This document shows, one piece after another, positions 39,455 through 51,487 of a stretch of 64,000 nt of DNA. How positions within the stretch are numbered: the stretch's first letter is position 1; each line of letters begins with the position of its first letter. The stretch is from NCBI RefSeq assembly GCF_021134715.1, contig NC_060026.1, positions 11,771,001-11,835,000 of the forward strand, given 5' to 3'. This stretch comes from Daphnia pulex. Lineage: Eukaryota > Arthropoda > Branchiopoda > Diplostraca > Daphniidae. A program made the position numbers and the translations under genes. The notes under the pieces were generated by a model. It searched no databases and was not told the origin of the DNA. It saw only the letters and a program-made list of their open reading frames with translations.

Positions 39455-40423
39455 CCAAAAAAAAAAAAGAAAAATGTCTTAAAGCTCTCTCCGACTGGTT
39501 GTGAAATTATTCACACCAGGTAGCTATATAACAAGCTCAAACACCCTGTCTCTCGGCGGATGCATTCGCATTCTTTTCGATTAAAAAGACATATAATAAT
39601 CTTCTAAAAATATACAAGACAGTCATTTTAATGCTCTCGGAGAGATGAAAAAGAGTCCGCTTCTTTTCTTTTTTATTACTCCCCGAAAAAATATCTAAAG
39701 CGAACGTCTATTTTCTTTTTCGAGCTGGGCAAAAGAATTAAAAGGAAAGACCAAATTTTTGACCTTGCTGGAAAAGGAATGACTGCGAAAGAGCTCGTTT
39801 CAATGCCACGTCCTTGTCCTCTGCCAAACTTCTTCTTCTTTCCGCTCTTGTCCTATTGGATTCCTCCGTTTTCGAGTTGTCGTAGCTAGCGCATTATCTC
39901 CAAGAGCTGATAAGTATGTCGAAACATCGCATTTATCACCGTGTCCGATGGCATCTGCCCAAATGATCGTCTGTTTTATATTTTTTCACCATCGCTCGTC
40001 GCCCATATCCTGATTAAGGAAAAACCATTTTCGAAAAGTAAAAAAGAAACGAGAAAAATCGATTGATATTCAGGTGACGCAAATGTCAATGTCCAACTGA
40101 ATTCATTTATTTTTTTCAAATTCGAATTGCATCAGCGTAAAATTGTTTTTTACATTGATCAGATAACATGAGGTAGTATCATGTACTCTATACCCTTGTT
40201 ATCTCTAAATCTCACCAGATAAAAAAATTAAAAATTTCAGACAGTTTCACATGTGTGCGAACACAATTTCGGCTTTTGTTTCATCTTGTATATATAGCTC
40301 GTGAGCACACATAAAAAATCAGCCAAAAGAAAACCGGTTGAAACGGGTTTAACCTGAGGGGTATTATATTTTATACATGTGCAGCAAGCACCAAGGTGCG
40401 GTTGCGATCGAATAAAAAACAGA

Positions 40424-40432
40424 TCACGTGAC
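40424..40432 (-). promoter_or_regulatory. GTCACGTGA E-box, minus orientation
   Basis: The + strand reads TCACGTGAC, the inverse of the GTCACGTGA elements at 20448 and 49584. It is a bHLH-ZIP-type site by motif only. Confidence 0.25.
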
Positions 40433-40967
40433 GACGGCGAGAGAGACTTGGAAGACTTTTGGTTATCTGACCAGAAAAAAAGGAGAATATCAGGCGATCT
40501 TTTTTTATCAAAATGCCAAGGACACACTGTCGGTTCTATTGCAACATTTTTTGAAAAAAACATTCTATAACATTACATACCTGGTGTAAAATAATAATCT
40601 AACGCGTAGATTATGTGTATACATAGTATAGTATAGCTAACCAAATAAGAACTTGGGCGATGATGAAGTGTCTCATTTTTCTTTCGGGGGGGAAATGATT
40701 TTATCCGGCTGGATGGGCAGCAGCAGAAGCAGCACCACACACACAATAAGGAGGAGATTTAATAGATCTTTTTTAAGTGCATAAAATAATAATAAACGGT
40801 GATTACGGCGGCGCACCTGCGTGTCAATAAAAATAAAAAGCTGTCCGCACATGTAGCGGACGAATGTGGCGGTCACGTTGAAGCCGACATTGTTACATGT
40901 GTATCAACGTGACTCGCAAAATAAACAAATTTAATTTTCTCCTTTTTTCTTTTTTCTTTCCAAAAAA

Positions 40968-40975
40968 TGACGTCA
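40968..40975. promoter_or_regulatory. Palindromic CRE
   Basis: A full TGACGTCA in gene-poor DNA, about 1.9 kb downstream of the TAF1 stop codon and not close to any recognised start. Confidence 0.3.
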
Positions 40976-42874
40976 GCTTTAATTACAAATGCCGACGAGA
41001 TTTTTTTTTTCTTTGATTCCGTCGCACATGCATATATATAGTTACGCCTTTTTCGTCTACATCAAGGGCAAACGAGATTGTGGTTTGGCGAAATAGAAAT
41101 GGCGCCATGTTGGAAGAGAATTTGAATTTTTTCGCGTCTCGTTGGTGATTTTCGAGTGTCCTGGACTGTTCACTCGTCTGGCCAGGATCAAAACAAGCGA
41201 ATCGCATTCGCAGACACGACCCGCTCGTAATATTAACAGGAAAATAAAATAAAATAAAAAAGCTCTTGAATAGCAAAAAAAAAAAAGTTCAAACGTTTTT
41301 TTTTTTCAAATTCTTTATAAGGAAAAAGTCAACAACAACCAAAAAGAACCAGAAATACCCCCACTCGGAAAAGCTTTTAAAACTATCGCCTGTAGAATAA
41401 TGCCCTTTCGAGACATTTGGCCAAGAAATCATTTAATTGGCAATTCTTGGAAAGAAAAAAAAAAATTCATTGTTTACTTTCTGAACGTAATGTAATGTCG
41501 GCACGCTCTGTGTGAGACGGCAAACAAAAAAGGGACCCTTCTCCAAAGTCTAGCAACTCATCCTATATACAGTGCTGTATCCATCTGTTACTGTACAGCC
41601 ATAAAAAAACGAGAAAAAGAAGAAAAAAAGTGGAGAACTTTAATGTCAAATTTTTTGTTTCGTTCGTTCCACAGACACACAGTGTGTGTGTGTGTGTATA
41701 TGCGCCGTGAACAGCGTCTACCTTGGCAACGAGAAAATTTATAGACTCGCGAGAGAGGAGGAAAAAAGATAGCTCCGGGCGTTACACTCGCGGGAACGTG
41801 ATGATGCAATCCAGCAAAAAATCAAAAAAATTTGTGAAAAAACAAAAGAATATCACCAGTTTACCACAACCATAAGTTGTTATACACTGATTATGAATAA
41901 ACAATTTCCTGGTGCATATTTGATTTCACGCTCACGTATAGACCTATTGTTGTTTGAAAGCTTGACTTTAACGACCGCAAACACCTCCCTTTTGATTTTT
42001 CTCTTGCCAAACGTGTAAAAAACAAAAACGAAGTGCGTCATCCATTGAAAATGACTGAATTTTCTCCGGCGGATGCATGTGTACGGTTTCCTGTGCGGTT
42101 CTCTTTTATTTTTTTAAAAAATAAGACAAACGAATAGAATTTTATTTCCTACTTTTTTGTTAAACCACTTCAAAAAGTCCATAACTGAAGAAGAGAAAGA
42201 TGGATCGGATGTTTATCGCATTCCTATGACCCCGTCAACGCGAACTGCGTTTCATTTTTCTTCTTTTTCAAAGAAAAATCTAAAAAAAACATTTCCAATA
42301 AATCGTTGGGTAGGAATCCAACAGATGGCATTGAAACTCGCCATGTTTTTAATGCGCAATTTTCTTGGCATTGGCAATCGAAAATGATCGCCAGTGGGGG
42401 GGAAACAACAAAAAAGAAATGGAAGAAAGGGAATGATCAAAAGAATGTCAGTAGCGTTCAAATCAGAAAAGGCTTGAGGCGCACGCACCAACTCGCGCTG
42501 AGTCATCACCCGCAAACGCATTCTTCCCCGTCGACCGGAATTTAAAATGTAAAACATTTCTGTATTGAGAAATAATGCTCCGAGCGTTCGCATTGCCTCA
42601 CTCTGTGGCATCCGCGCACCCAGCAAATCAACTTTGACGTTTACAACACACACGTACACAAAAGAGTGTCAAAAAACACCCCACAAAATCGGATGGAGGG
42701 AAAAGAATCATGATCAACCGCAACAACAACAAGTTGTTGCGGTTCCAACCCCCCATGAAAATGCTAATTAGAAAAAAGAAGATTGTGTTTTTAAACATGA
42801 TGGGCAATTAATATAACGGGCGATCGAGGCACAGACGCACTTAAAACATTTGTAAATTGTTTAGTTTGGTTTTT

Positions 42875-45800
42875 TTAGAACCACAAACCTCCGTCGTCAT
42901 CCTCATCACGGGATGAATTTGGGCGGTTCGAGTGGTGACGACTACGACCTTTGTTATTGGCGCTGGCAGCAACGGGTTGGTCATCGCGAATTTCACCTTC
43001 TTCCTCCGACTCGCTGACTTGCAAATCGTCGCGAATGTCCTCGTCTTTACTGGGCCCGCACGAAAAGAATTCCGCTTCCGGATCGTAATTGGCGTCCACG
43101 TCCACCACGTCCATGGCGACCTCTTCCAACTCTTCGTCGTCGTCATCCTCGTCTTCGTCCTCCTCTTTTTCACTGGCCGAGTACTGAAGGTCGTCCAGCA
43201 CGTCGGTTGCCTTCCGCTTAGATCCGCGTGGAGACGAGAAACTGACCCGCGGAGAATTTCCCTTTGGAGTCGGTGACCTGTTGATAAAAATGACATTAAT
43301 TGATGACAAATAATTCCGGATGAGAAAATATGATACCCTTTGTTTTTGGCTGGACGGCCTCGCTTGCCCTTGGGTTTCACTGCGCCGGAAGGCCCAGGTT
43401 GAGCGAAATTATTCGAGGCCGATTTCCTGCTTTTCTTAGTCGGCCGGACAGGCGATTCGGCTTCGGGATCCCATTCGTCCTCACCGGGACGATCTGGCGT
43501 TTCCATCATGTCCATCGACTCCATCATGTACTCATCCTCGTAACCTTCTTCACCCACGTCGAGGAAATCGTTTTCGGCTTGCTCCATGGCCTTCTTCTGA
43601 GCAATGCGGATATTACTCTCCAATTGAGTCAGGTGGTCGTCGTACTGCGACGTAATAAAATAGAAAGGGAAAATTAGCATTTCTTGAAAAGAACCAAAAT
43701 GGATGACATTACCTCTTCGAGAGTATCTCGACAAATACGTCCAAGGGCACGGGCCTTCTCTGTAAACTGCGACTCCTCTCCGTTGTAGGCGATGCTGTTC
43801 TCCAGGATCAGGTCGACGTCGTAGAGGAACTCTTCGCGGTTGTGGTACTTGTGCGCTTTGACTTTCTTGGCCACCGTTTCCAAATCCATCGGATTTTTGA
43901 CGATGGTGTAGTAATCTTTGACGAATTTCTTGTTGACGGGCTTGAGGAACGGCCAGGCCTCTGGCAGAGGCTTCAACTTTCCGTTGATGATGTTGTCGAG
44001 GACGTAGGAAAAGGCCACCTGATCGTCGTCATCCAGCAACGGATTGATGGCCTTTTCCAGCCTCATGAACCTCTCTTCCTTCTGGGAAAGCCTTTCGATG
44101 CAGAGATCCAGCATCCGCTTGGCAGCTGTGGTCAAAATGCTTTTATCTCCATTATACAACGTGGAATTCTCCAGGATGAGGTTGACGTCGGACAGGAAAT
44201 CCTCACGGCTCTGGTATCGTTTTTGCCGGATGTTTTCCCGGATCGTCTGAAGGTCCATAGGTCGAGTAACGATCCGGTAATAATCCGGCACTGTTTTGCT
44301 GCTCACCGGGAACAGGAAAGGCTGGACATCGGGTAATTCCCTCATCTCATTGAGGATTTCCTCCAACATGGTGGAAAGTGTCACGACAGGGTCAGTCCTT
44401 CGTCGATTGGCCGTCTTAGTTGTATGTCTGCTCAGGTAGTCGCAATGCGTCACTGTACCTGCTCGCCTTCTCTTTCGACCCGACATGGCTTCCTTGGGCA
44501 CTGTGAACAATCAAAAATCAATGTCAGGTAATCCCCCCCAAATATAAAATCAATAATAAACAAACCTTTAAGAACTAGCGAACGTCGCTTGATTTCCTCG
44601 GCGTGTTTGACCAGCTTGCCGGACAATTTCACTTTGGTACCGTCGACATTGACCAATTCTTCATCTTCGCTAAAGATTTGCTTTTCAATTTCCTCCTCTT
44701 GATCCTCCGTCATGGCCACAACCATCGGTGGCAACGGGGTGGTGTTTTGATAGAGCGGGCAAGCTTTATTGGTCCTCATGTGACCCACCTATCGATACAT
44801 TAGCATAATTAATAAACAGAAACAAGGCCGTTAATTACAAGGAAAGTTACCTGTCCGCAGGCACCGCATTTCATTTTCAAATCGGGCTTCATCTTGACTT
44901 TACGACGGCGATTGTTAACGATGCCTAATTTCTCTTTTTCTTGATTGCGTTTGAGTCGTCTGAGTTGCTCCTGGATTCGACGTTTCTCACGTTTCATTTC
45001 CTCCTTTTGGTGCTCGTCGGGCGTGGCAAACTGTTTGATGAAGGCGTCATCTTTGGTCGTTCGTATTCGGACGTAAGTGTCGATGATGGCCGGTTTGCGA
45101 ACCAATTCAACGCGGGTGTAGTCTTTGCCCTCGGCGTTTTTGAAGGTCCGGAAAATTTTGAGCACTCGACCGGCCTGTCCGGCTCCTGCCAGCGGCGGTT
45201 GAGATGAACTGTCTTCTTCGTCCAGTCCTACACGGCTCTTATCTTTCTTCATGGAGCCCGATCCTTCGCCGAGGATCATCTTTTGCAATTCACGACGCTC
45301 CTGTTCTTCCCGCTCTCGGCTCAACTGGCTGGACGTCTTTTTATTGGCCAGCATGTTTTCAATGTTTTTACCCATTTCTTCGATATCAGAAATGTCTTCC
45401 TCCTCTTCGCTTTCGCCTTCGTCGGTGGACAAAACTTCGTTCGAGGCCAGGACTCGGTTTTGAAGATCAAAAATGCGTTGACACTCCTCCTTGTATCGCT
45501 CCTGATGCTCGGCAATGGAGAAGCGATTACCACGGGAGAATTTGTCCATGCCTTCCTCGCCGGCCTTGGCCTTTTCGGTGGAAAGTGTTCGGACGACGTC
45601 AATAACTTCCCAGCGGGAGAGTTTCTTGATTTCCTCCTCAGGTACGCCGTGTTTCCTCAAAATTGCTTTTGCGTTGTTGAGTGACAATCGACGCAAATCG
45701 GCGTCGGTGCCCGTCACAATACGTTTAGGTTGAGATTCCAGCTCTTCCTTGTTGATGGTCGGTTTGTTGGGAACGCGGACGTAGGAGAAACCTTCGCCAC

Positions 45801-48800
45801 AACCGGTAGGATCTGCCGGACCTGTTAATTGCAGGAGACATTTGTTTTTCATGGCCTGGACGTAGGCGCGGGTGGTGTTCCATGGGGCTACTTTGACTTC
45901 GTCGTCCATTTTCAGTTGCTGGTCTTCGTCGTCATCCTGCTCAGGTGCGAAAAGGAATTTCTCACCGTAACCGGCGTCTTTCAAACGCTGTTCGGCCGCG
46001 ATCATACTGAAATAGGCGCAACATTGCTCCGGCGACACTAACGCTCGAAGCTCTTCTTCCGAAGGTAACCGGAAATCCGGCCGCAATACCCACCTGTTGA
46101 ATTTGTCGGTAACCAAAAATGAGCAATTTGGACATCCGTTGGAGTATGAATTATTATACTACGAAATACCAATTGGAGTCGACTCCTGTTCGCTTAAAGT
46201 CCGCGCATAGTTTCAACCGTTTGCGGATACTGCTTTCGGAATGTGCTGGGAAAGCTCGTTTAATGTCATCCATGCGGATACGACGTGGAGTGTCGGGGCT
46301 CTTCCAAAACAGTCGGTAGATAAAGACCTGAATTAAAATAAACATTTTGTTTGGATGTTTCATAGAAGACTATTAGAATGACTTTAGTTGAATACTTGTA
46401 GGAAATCGCGGGTAAAGTTGTTGGCTCTTTTAGAATTCGGACCGGGCACTTCGTACAGTGGACATTCCTGACCGACAGTGTAGAATGCATCGACTTCACG
46501 GACATGGTACGTTGTCCGCGTTCGAATTACTAGGAAATCCGTCGACGGCAATTGATGTTCGTAGATTGGTGCACGGTACATGTTGTTTTCAATAGCCTGG
46601 ATGGACTGGCCCGGATGGAGGGTACCCAAAAACGGTGAGGTGTGAGCGTAAGCTGTTTCACCGTATTTGTATTGAGGCGGCCCTGTGTCTTTGACAGCCC
46701 TGTGAAATAAATTAAATTTAAGTCTCTCGATCAAATTCCGTTTTAAAAATGAAAACTCACTTCCGTTTGTAATAATTTTTCAGCCTGGAGGACATGCCCA
46801 CTTGACTGATTAACGGCGGGTGTTCTTCGCAGTATTCCAGGAGAATGAGATCACCATCTTTACCGCTGAGATCATCCGGTGTTCGCATGAAAAAGATATC
46901 ACCACCACCGGCAGCCATTCGCTCGAGTTCACGCTGTTTGGCCATTTTTCTGATGTGGCGTAGGAGCGGGTGGACAGGATGAGGGCCAGGTGTCGATAAC
47001 GGTCCATGGGAGTAGCGTTTGAGCGGTGGTCGATGGAAACTGCGCAGTTTCATTATCGACAGGTGCGTGGGAATGAAAGGTGCCTGGAGTTCCACCACGG
47101 GCGTTGAATGTTGAATGATATTTCCACCCGTGCTGACTGTAATATTCCATAAATTCCAATTAATTAAGTTTTTAAAATTTAGTTGTGATGGATTAATTTA
47201 CCTTTGATAGCCGCCTCGGTCGCTTTGGCTGCATAATATTCGTCATTGGAGATATTGTAAGGATCTTTATCGTTATTTTCCGACGGTGGAGGAGGTGAAT
47301 CGTCTTCCAATACGTTAATGACACCGGCTTTTCCCAAGAGTAACTTGGATTTTCGGACGTGAGGATGAGGAATCTTGACTTTGACAGGCTGTTGAACGTA
47401 TGCTTGTTTTGTGGCAGGATCAATGTCATCAGGAATGGTCAAAATGACGTTTTCATCGTTAGTGTCTAGTGTCAATATCTTGGGTTTGGGCATCTCCTTC
47501 ATGTTTTCGCTGTCCCAGATGATGTCATCTTCCCACTGGCCAAACACCAACTCGTCGTTTTCGACTGGGAAAATCGAATGCCAAACGTCGTCGGCTGCCT
47601 CTTCGACGGCTGCAGCAGCAGCAGCCGCAGCGGCGGCGGCAGCGGCTGCTGCGGCCGCTCCTCCGGGTTTGTTTGCAGCCGATTTTGCGCCACCTTTAGC
47701 TCCAGGAGTTGCTGCTTTACCGGTGGCTGGAGTGGCAGCAGGGGTGGCTTTCTGTGTAGCCAAGCGATTGGTAGCCGTCGGGAGCCATCCTGAGGCTAAG
47801 CCACCTTTTGCATTCAATTTTTGCATTACTTTGTGCTTGATATCGTCGCCATTCCAGACCACGTCGTCTTCCCAATTTAACTGCGTGATCATGTGAAAGG
47901 CCTCGTCTGGAAATTTGAACCCGGGCAGGTCTTTGCCATCTTCGTCAACATTATTAGGATCTTTCCGTTTCACTTTGAAACCGTAATCAAACTCTTCTCC
48001 TATAAAAAGCAAGGAAACGTTAATCAAGTTCAAATAAATAATTAATTAATTGTTATACCTGATTCTGGAACTCCAAGGATGTCATACCAAAGCTGAGCCG
48101 GCCCAAACCTCCAATCCGCTACATTGGGTCCTTTGTCATCATCAGAGTTCTTGATATTATTGAGAGCATTAGGATCTTCTAGAGGCTTTAAGAAACGTTC
48201 TTCGTCATCTGGTCTGCATTTTTCCGGAGGAGGAGGTGGGCCGAATTTGAAAGTGATTTCTACATGTTCAATTTCCTCTTCAACATAGTCTTCTGAATCT
48301 GGAGATTTCTTCTTCTTTCTCTTCTTCTTTACACCTCTCCAGATTTGAGGAAGACTACTGGGTTTTCCAGGCCCAAAGAGTCTGGAAAAGCACAAGACTT
48401 TGTCAGGCCGAAAGTCTGGGAATAGCTCTCTCACATCTATGTTAGCGTATTTGGAAGGAAGCATGGCTGCCAAAGGCGTTTCCAATCGTTTCTTTGCCTC
48501 ACTTGCCGAAAGGCTCTTGGATGTTGGTGTAGGTGGTGGTGGCATGAGGATTGAGTCATCAAGATATGGTCCTCCTTCGTCTTCTGCCAGTTCGTTGATG
48601 TCAGAATAGTCTTCAGCAGTTGGAGATTTTGCTCCATCATCTTCAGAATCTGTACTTTGATCTTTGCTTACAGAATCGTCTTCTCTAATGACATTTTGAA
48701 GTATTGACATCAAGCCAAATCGTCCAAGGGTGCCCAGCTGACGTTTAGATTCCTCATCAAGGATATCTGCTTCAAGTTTACCCTCTTTGTCAATATTACC

Positions 48801-48962
48801 AAAGAGGAACCCAGTAAGGTTTAATCCTGATGTTCTTCTACCTCCTCCACCTCCGTCTTCTTGAGATGATTGCGAATCGTCATCATTATTATCGGGGCTA
48901 TTACTCAAATCTCCATCATCATCACTACTGTGATTTTCGTTTTCTTCATCACTGCTTGGCAT
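42875..48962 (-). CDS. TAF1: TFIID subunit 1 (TAF1)
   Basis: Ten exons: 48962-48059, 47999-47202, 47136-46761, 46699-46396, 46327-46170, 46093-44851, 44788-44566, 44500-43713, 43644-43337 and 43277-42875; 1834 aa, close to human TAF1. It is the scaffold subunit of TFIID, which binds TBP, core promoter DNA and acetylated histones. The acidic N-terminus carries the TAND region ([18 protein letters not shown]). A conserved central DUF3591 region follows, including [20 protein letters not shown] and [18 protein letters not shown]. Then come the zinc knuckle ([19 protein letters not shown], about 1255-1275), two bromodomains (about 1375-1480 and 1500-1598; [30 protein letters not shown]), an AT-hook ([12 protein letters not shown], about 1690-1701) and an acidic tail. 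Oddity: 17 alanines at residues about 416-432. The reading frame holds across all nine introns. Confidence 0.97.
47608..47658 (-). repeat. 17-residue poly-alanine tract within TAF1
   Basis: Seventeen consecutive alanine codons in TAF1 exon 2. The codons are mixed GCC, GCA, GCT and GCG, so this is an amino-acid repeat rather than a pure trinucleotide microsatellite. It lies in a Thr/Ala/Gly/Lys-rich linker between two conserved segments ([17 protein letters not shown] and [17 protein letters not shown]). I know of no comparable run at this place in human TAF1. Confidence 0.95.
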
Positions 48963-49265
48963 TTTGGATGTTTTAAAATCCTAGCTTTAGAAGAATCACG
49001 CAATCATAACAAACACAAATTTAGTTTTACTTTTTTTCGGTCATCAAATCAACACAAACAGGCTGACGGGAAGCCGAAAATTGTCTTGATGGTAAATATG
49101 AACAGCGTTGCCAGGTTTAGTTTCAACTCAATTTCAACTTGATTATTTTATTTAAGAATTGTTAAATGACTAAATAATTCCAGAAAAGATCATTGAATTG
49201 TTTACATAAATAATTAAGAGAAATAACTGGCCAAACTACGTGACAAGATTCCGTGTGAATTCAGA

Positions 49266-49273
49266 TGACGTCA
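49266..49273. promoter_or_regulatory. Palindromic CRE upstream of TAF1
   Basis: A full TGACGTCA 304 bp upstream of the TAF1 start codon, in the divergent promoter region shared with the ADP/ATP translocase. Confidence 0.4.
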
Positions 49274-49583
49274 TTCCATAGAGAAATATGTAGGTTATAC
49301 GGCCCAGTCGAGTTGGCAACTATCCATCAAACTTTCCATTTTTGGTTTCATCCAGATTTTTTTACCCTTTACAACTGAATTCATTTTATGCATTTTCGGG
49401 AATTCATTCATTTCGCAATATCGATGAGATGAGATAATTACATAATTCTTGATTACATCAATCGGGTTCATATAGGGTCATTAGGGTCGAAGTACACCCC
49501 AATGGGGATTCCTCCCCCTATTTGATAATCTTCTAACATAAAAAAAGTAAAAGGCGCCAAAAGGGCGGCATTTTCCTATCCCC

Positions 49584-49592
49584 GTCACGTGA
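49584..49592 (+). promoter_or_regulatory. GTCACGTGA E-box
   Basis: An extended CACGTG element in the TAF1/translocase divergent region, 20 bp from the CCGTTA-C-TAACGG palindrome. Confidence 0.3.
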
Positions 49593-49611
49593 AAATGCCT
49601 AAGGCACTTGT

Positions 49612-49634
49612 AAAATCCGTTACTAACGGATTTT
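49612..49634. promoter_or_regulatory. Palindrome of two head-to-head TAACGG (Myb-type) sites
   Basis: The arms AAAATCCGTTA and TAACGGATTTT are exact reverse complements around a single C. TAACGG fits the animal Myb consensus YAACKG, so the element could bind a Myb dimer or complex. It could also form a cruciform. The sequence is certain; the binding is inference. Confidence 0.45.
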
Positions 49635-50121
49635 TGGATTGGTCCTTAGAAAAATCGAAGTCCCAGTAGATTGGCGAAGGCCTTTCATATAAGCTAACTG
49701 AAGTGAATTGATCACAGGTGGCGTTGCACAAAACTACATTCAATTTTAATTAAAAACTGCAAATAACTGAAAAATTACATTTGTAAAATTCTCTTGAAAA
49801 TAGCACATTATTATTAAGGCAGAGAAATGGTCAATTAAGGTTCAAGAAGTGAAGAAATGATATTGTAAATTATGATCAATTCCGACCTAGCGGTCATGAC
49901 TGGAAACTTGATTAAATGCGCAATCTCAATCGAGTTGACAGGCCTTTGAATTGTGGCCGTAACCAAGGCACCTTAGAGGGCACCACTGAATTGTTAAAAG
50001 ACCGAAGGTAGAAACTCAGAGACCAGACTCGTACTCTTCCCTTTCGTGCTCGAAGTCTCAACACGTGCACAATCTGCCCGGCTCTCCCATCGTTTCTGCT
50101 TGTTGAAAAAAACCACTGAAA

Positions 50122-51487
50122 ATGTCTGGTAAAACCGCTGATCCTCTGTCCTTTGCCAAGGACTTTATCGCTGGTGGTGTTTCGGCTGCCGTTTCCAAGA
50201 CGGCCGTCGCCCCAATTGAACGAGTTAAGCTGCTCCTTCAGGTTCAACATGCCTCCAAACAGATCACGGCCGACAAGCAGTACAAGGGTAAGATGGCTGA
50301 ATCCCCTCCCCCCCCCCTTCTCTAGTTACTTAATCGGGAGAGATATTCTACCGTTGGTTCCGAACCGGCTCACGCCGGCACGGCGCCATGTTGGATCACA
50401 AAAAATCCTTAAGTTTTTCTCGCAAAGTTTAAAAGATATTTTTACATTGTTCTTGTATGCTCAGCTAGTATGTTCGTTCGCCTCATGGGCTTTTGATCAT
50501 GTAAACCAGTTTTTGCTAGTTCTGGAATTGAATGTGTGTGACTTGAAAAGATAAGATTTTGGATTGTGAAAGTAACCATATATGAGTTTTACATGAGACT
50601 CATAATTGGGTCAACACCTAGTATCTATATCTTGTGTGAACTGGGTTTTTACAATAATTTATGTTTCTTTTTCCAGGTATTGTGGATGCCTTTGTCCGTA
50701 TCCCCAAAGAACAGGGCATGACAGCCTTCTGGCGTGGTAACCTTGCCAATGTTATCCGTTACTTCCCCACTCAGGCCCTCAACTTTGCCTTCAAGGATGT
50801 CTACAAGAACATCTTCATGAAGGGAGTTGACAAGAAGACCCAGTTCTGGGCCTGGTTTGCCGCTAACTTGGCATCTGGTGGTGCTGCAGGAGCTACCTCT
50901 CTTTGCTTCGTCTACCCCTTGGACTTCGCCCGTACCCGGTATTATACAGAATCATACGTAAAAACTAAAAGTACAAAATATGCTAACTAATTGCTTTATT
51001 GACTAGTTTGGGTGCTGATGTCGGCAAAGGAGCTGCCGAGCGCGAGTACAGTGGTTTGGTTAACTGCCTAACCAAGACCGTCAAGACTGACGGTATTGTT
51101 GGTCTGTACCGTGGATTCAACGTCTCCGTGCAGGGCATCATCATCTACCGTGCTGCCTACTTCGGTCTCTACGATTCTGCCAGTGGCATGTTGCCCGACC
51201 CCAAGAAAACTCCACTCTTGATCAAGTGGATGATCGCCCAGGTTGTGACCACCGCTTCCGGTATCATCTCTTACCCCTTCGACACTGTCCGTCGTCGTAT
51301 GATGATGCAGTCTGGACGTGCTAAGGCCGACATCATGTACAAGAACACCATCGACTGCTGGGCCAAGATCTACAAAGCTGAGGGAGGCAAAGCTTTCTTC
51401 AAGGGAGCTCTTTCCAACGTCCTCCGAGGCACTGGCGGTGCTCTCGTGCTCGTCTTTTACGATGAGGTCAAGGCCCTGCTTGGTTAA
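50122..51487 (+). CDS. sesB: Mitochondrial ADP/ATP translocase
   Basis: Coding exons 50122-50287, 50677-50938 and 51007-51487 give 302 aa, the normal length for SLC25A4-type carriers. It exchanges cytosolic ADP for matrix ATP across the inner mitochondrial membrane. Three mitochondrial-carrier repeats are visible with their PX(D/E)XX(K/R) motifs ([36 protein letters not shown]). The RRRMMM signature is specific to adenine nucleotide translocases. Other matches are [13 protein letters not shown] near the start and [24 protein letters not shown] sequence in repeat 1 (here [20 protein letters not shown]). Introns are 389 and 68 bp. It is transcribed divergently from TAF1. The symbol follows Drosophila sesB/Ant; which of those two it matches cannot be told. 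Confidence 0.97.

Larger units (their letters stand above)
35342..42874. other. 7.5 kb gene-poor stretch upstream of the ETS gene
   Basis: It includes the ETS gene's 5' UTR and promoter (35342 to about 35600) and TAF1's 3' UTR at the other end. No coding exon was recognised; open frames are short and of low complexity. Notable contents are CREs at 35580, 36476 and 40968, a C12 run at 36068-36079, CA repeats at 36802-36854, a CTG run at 38517-38535, an inverted-repeat element at 39347-39454, and a TCACGTGAC element at 40424. Confidence 0.6.
48963..50121. other. Divergent intergenic region TAF1 / ADP-ATP translocase
   Basis: 1159 bp between two start codons facing away from each other, so it should hold both promoters. 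It contains a CRE (49266-49273), GTCACGTGA (49584-49592) and a 23-nt near-perfect palindrome, AAAATCCGTTA-C-TAACGGATTTT (49612-49634). Just before the translocase ATG is a pyrimidine-rich run (CTCTTCCCTTTCG, about 50033-50045) resembling a TCT-type initiator. No coding exon was seen. Confidence 0.6.

Noticed and set aside
40162-40205. TGAGGTAGT (let-7 seed) within a short GATAACA...TGTTATC hairpin
   Set aside because: Sequence after the seed does not match let-7, and pairing is only 7 bp plus 4 bp with loops, too weak for a microRNA precursor. A second seed-like match at 23709 has no hairpin.
47411-47896. 161-codon open frame on the + strand
   Set aside because: Antisense to TAF1 exon 2; its Ala run is only the complement-frame reading of the poly-Ala tract.
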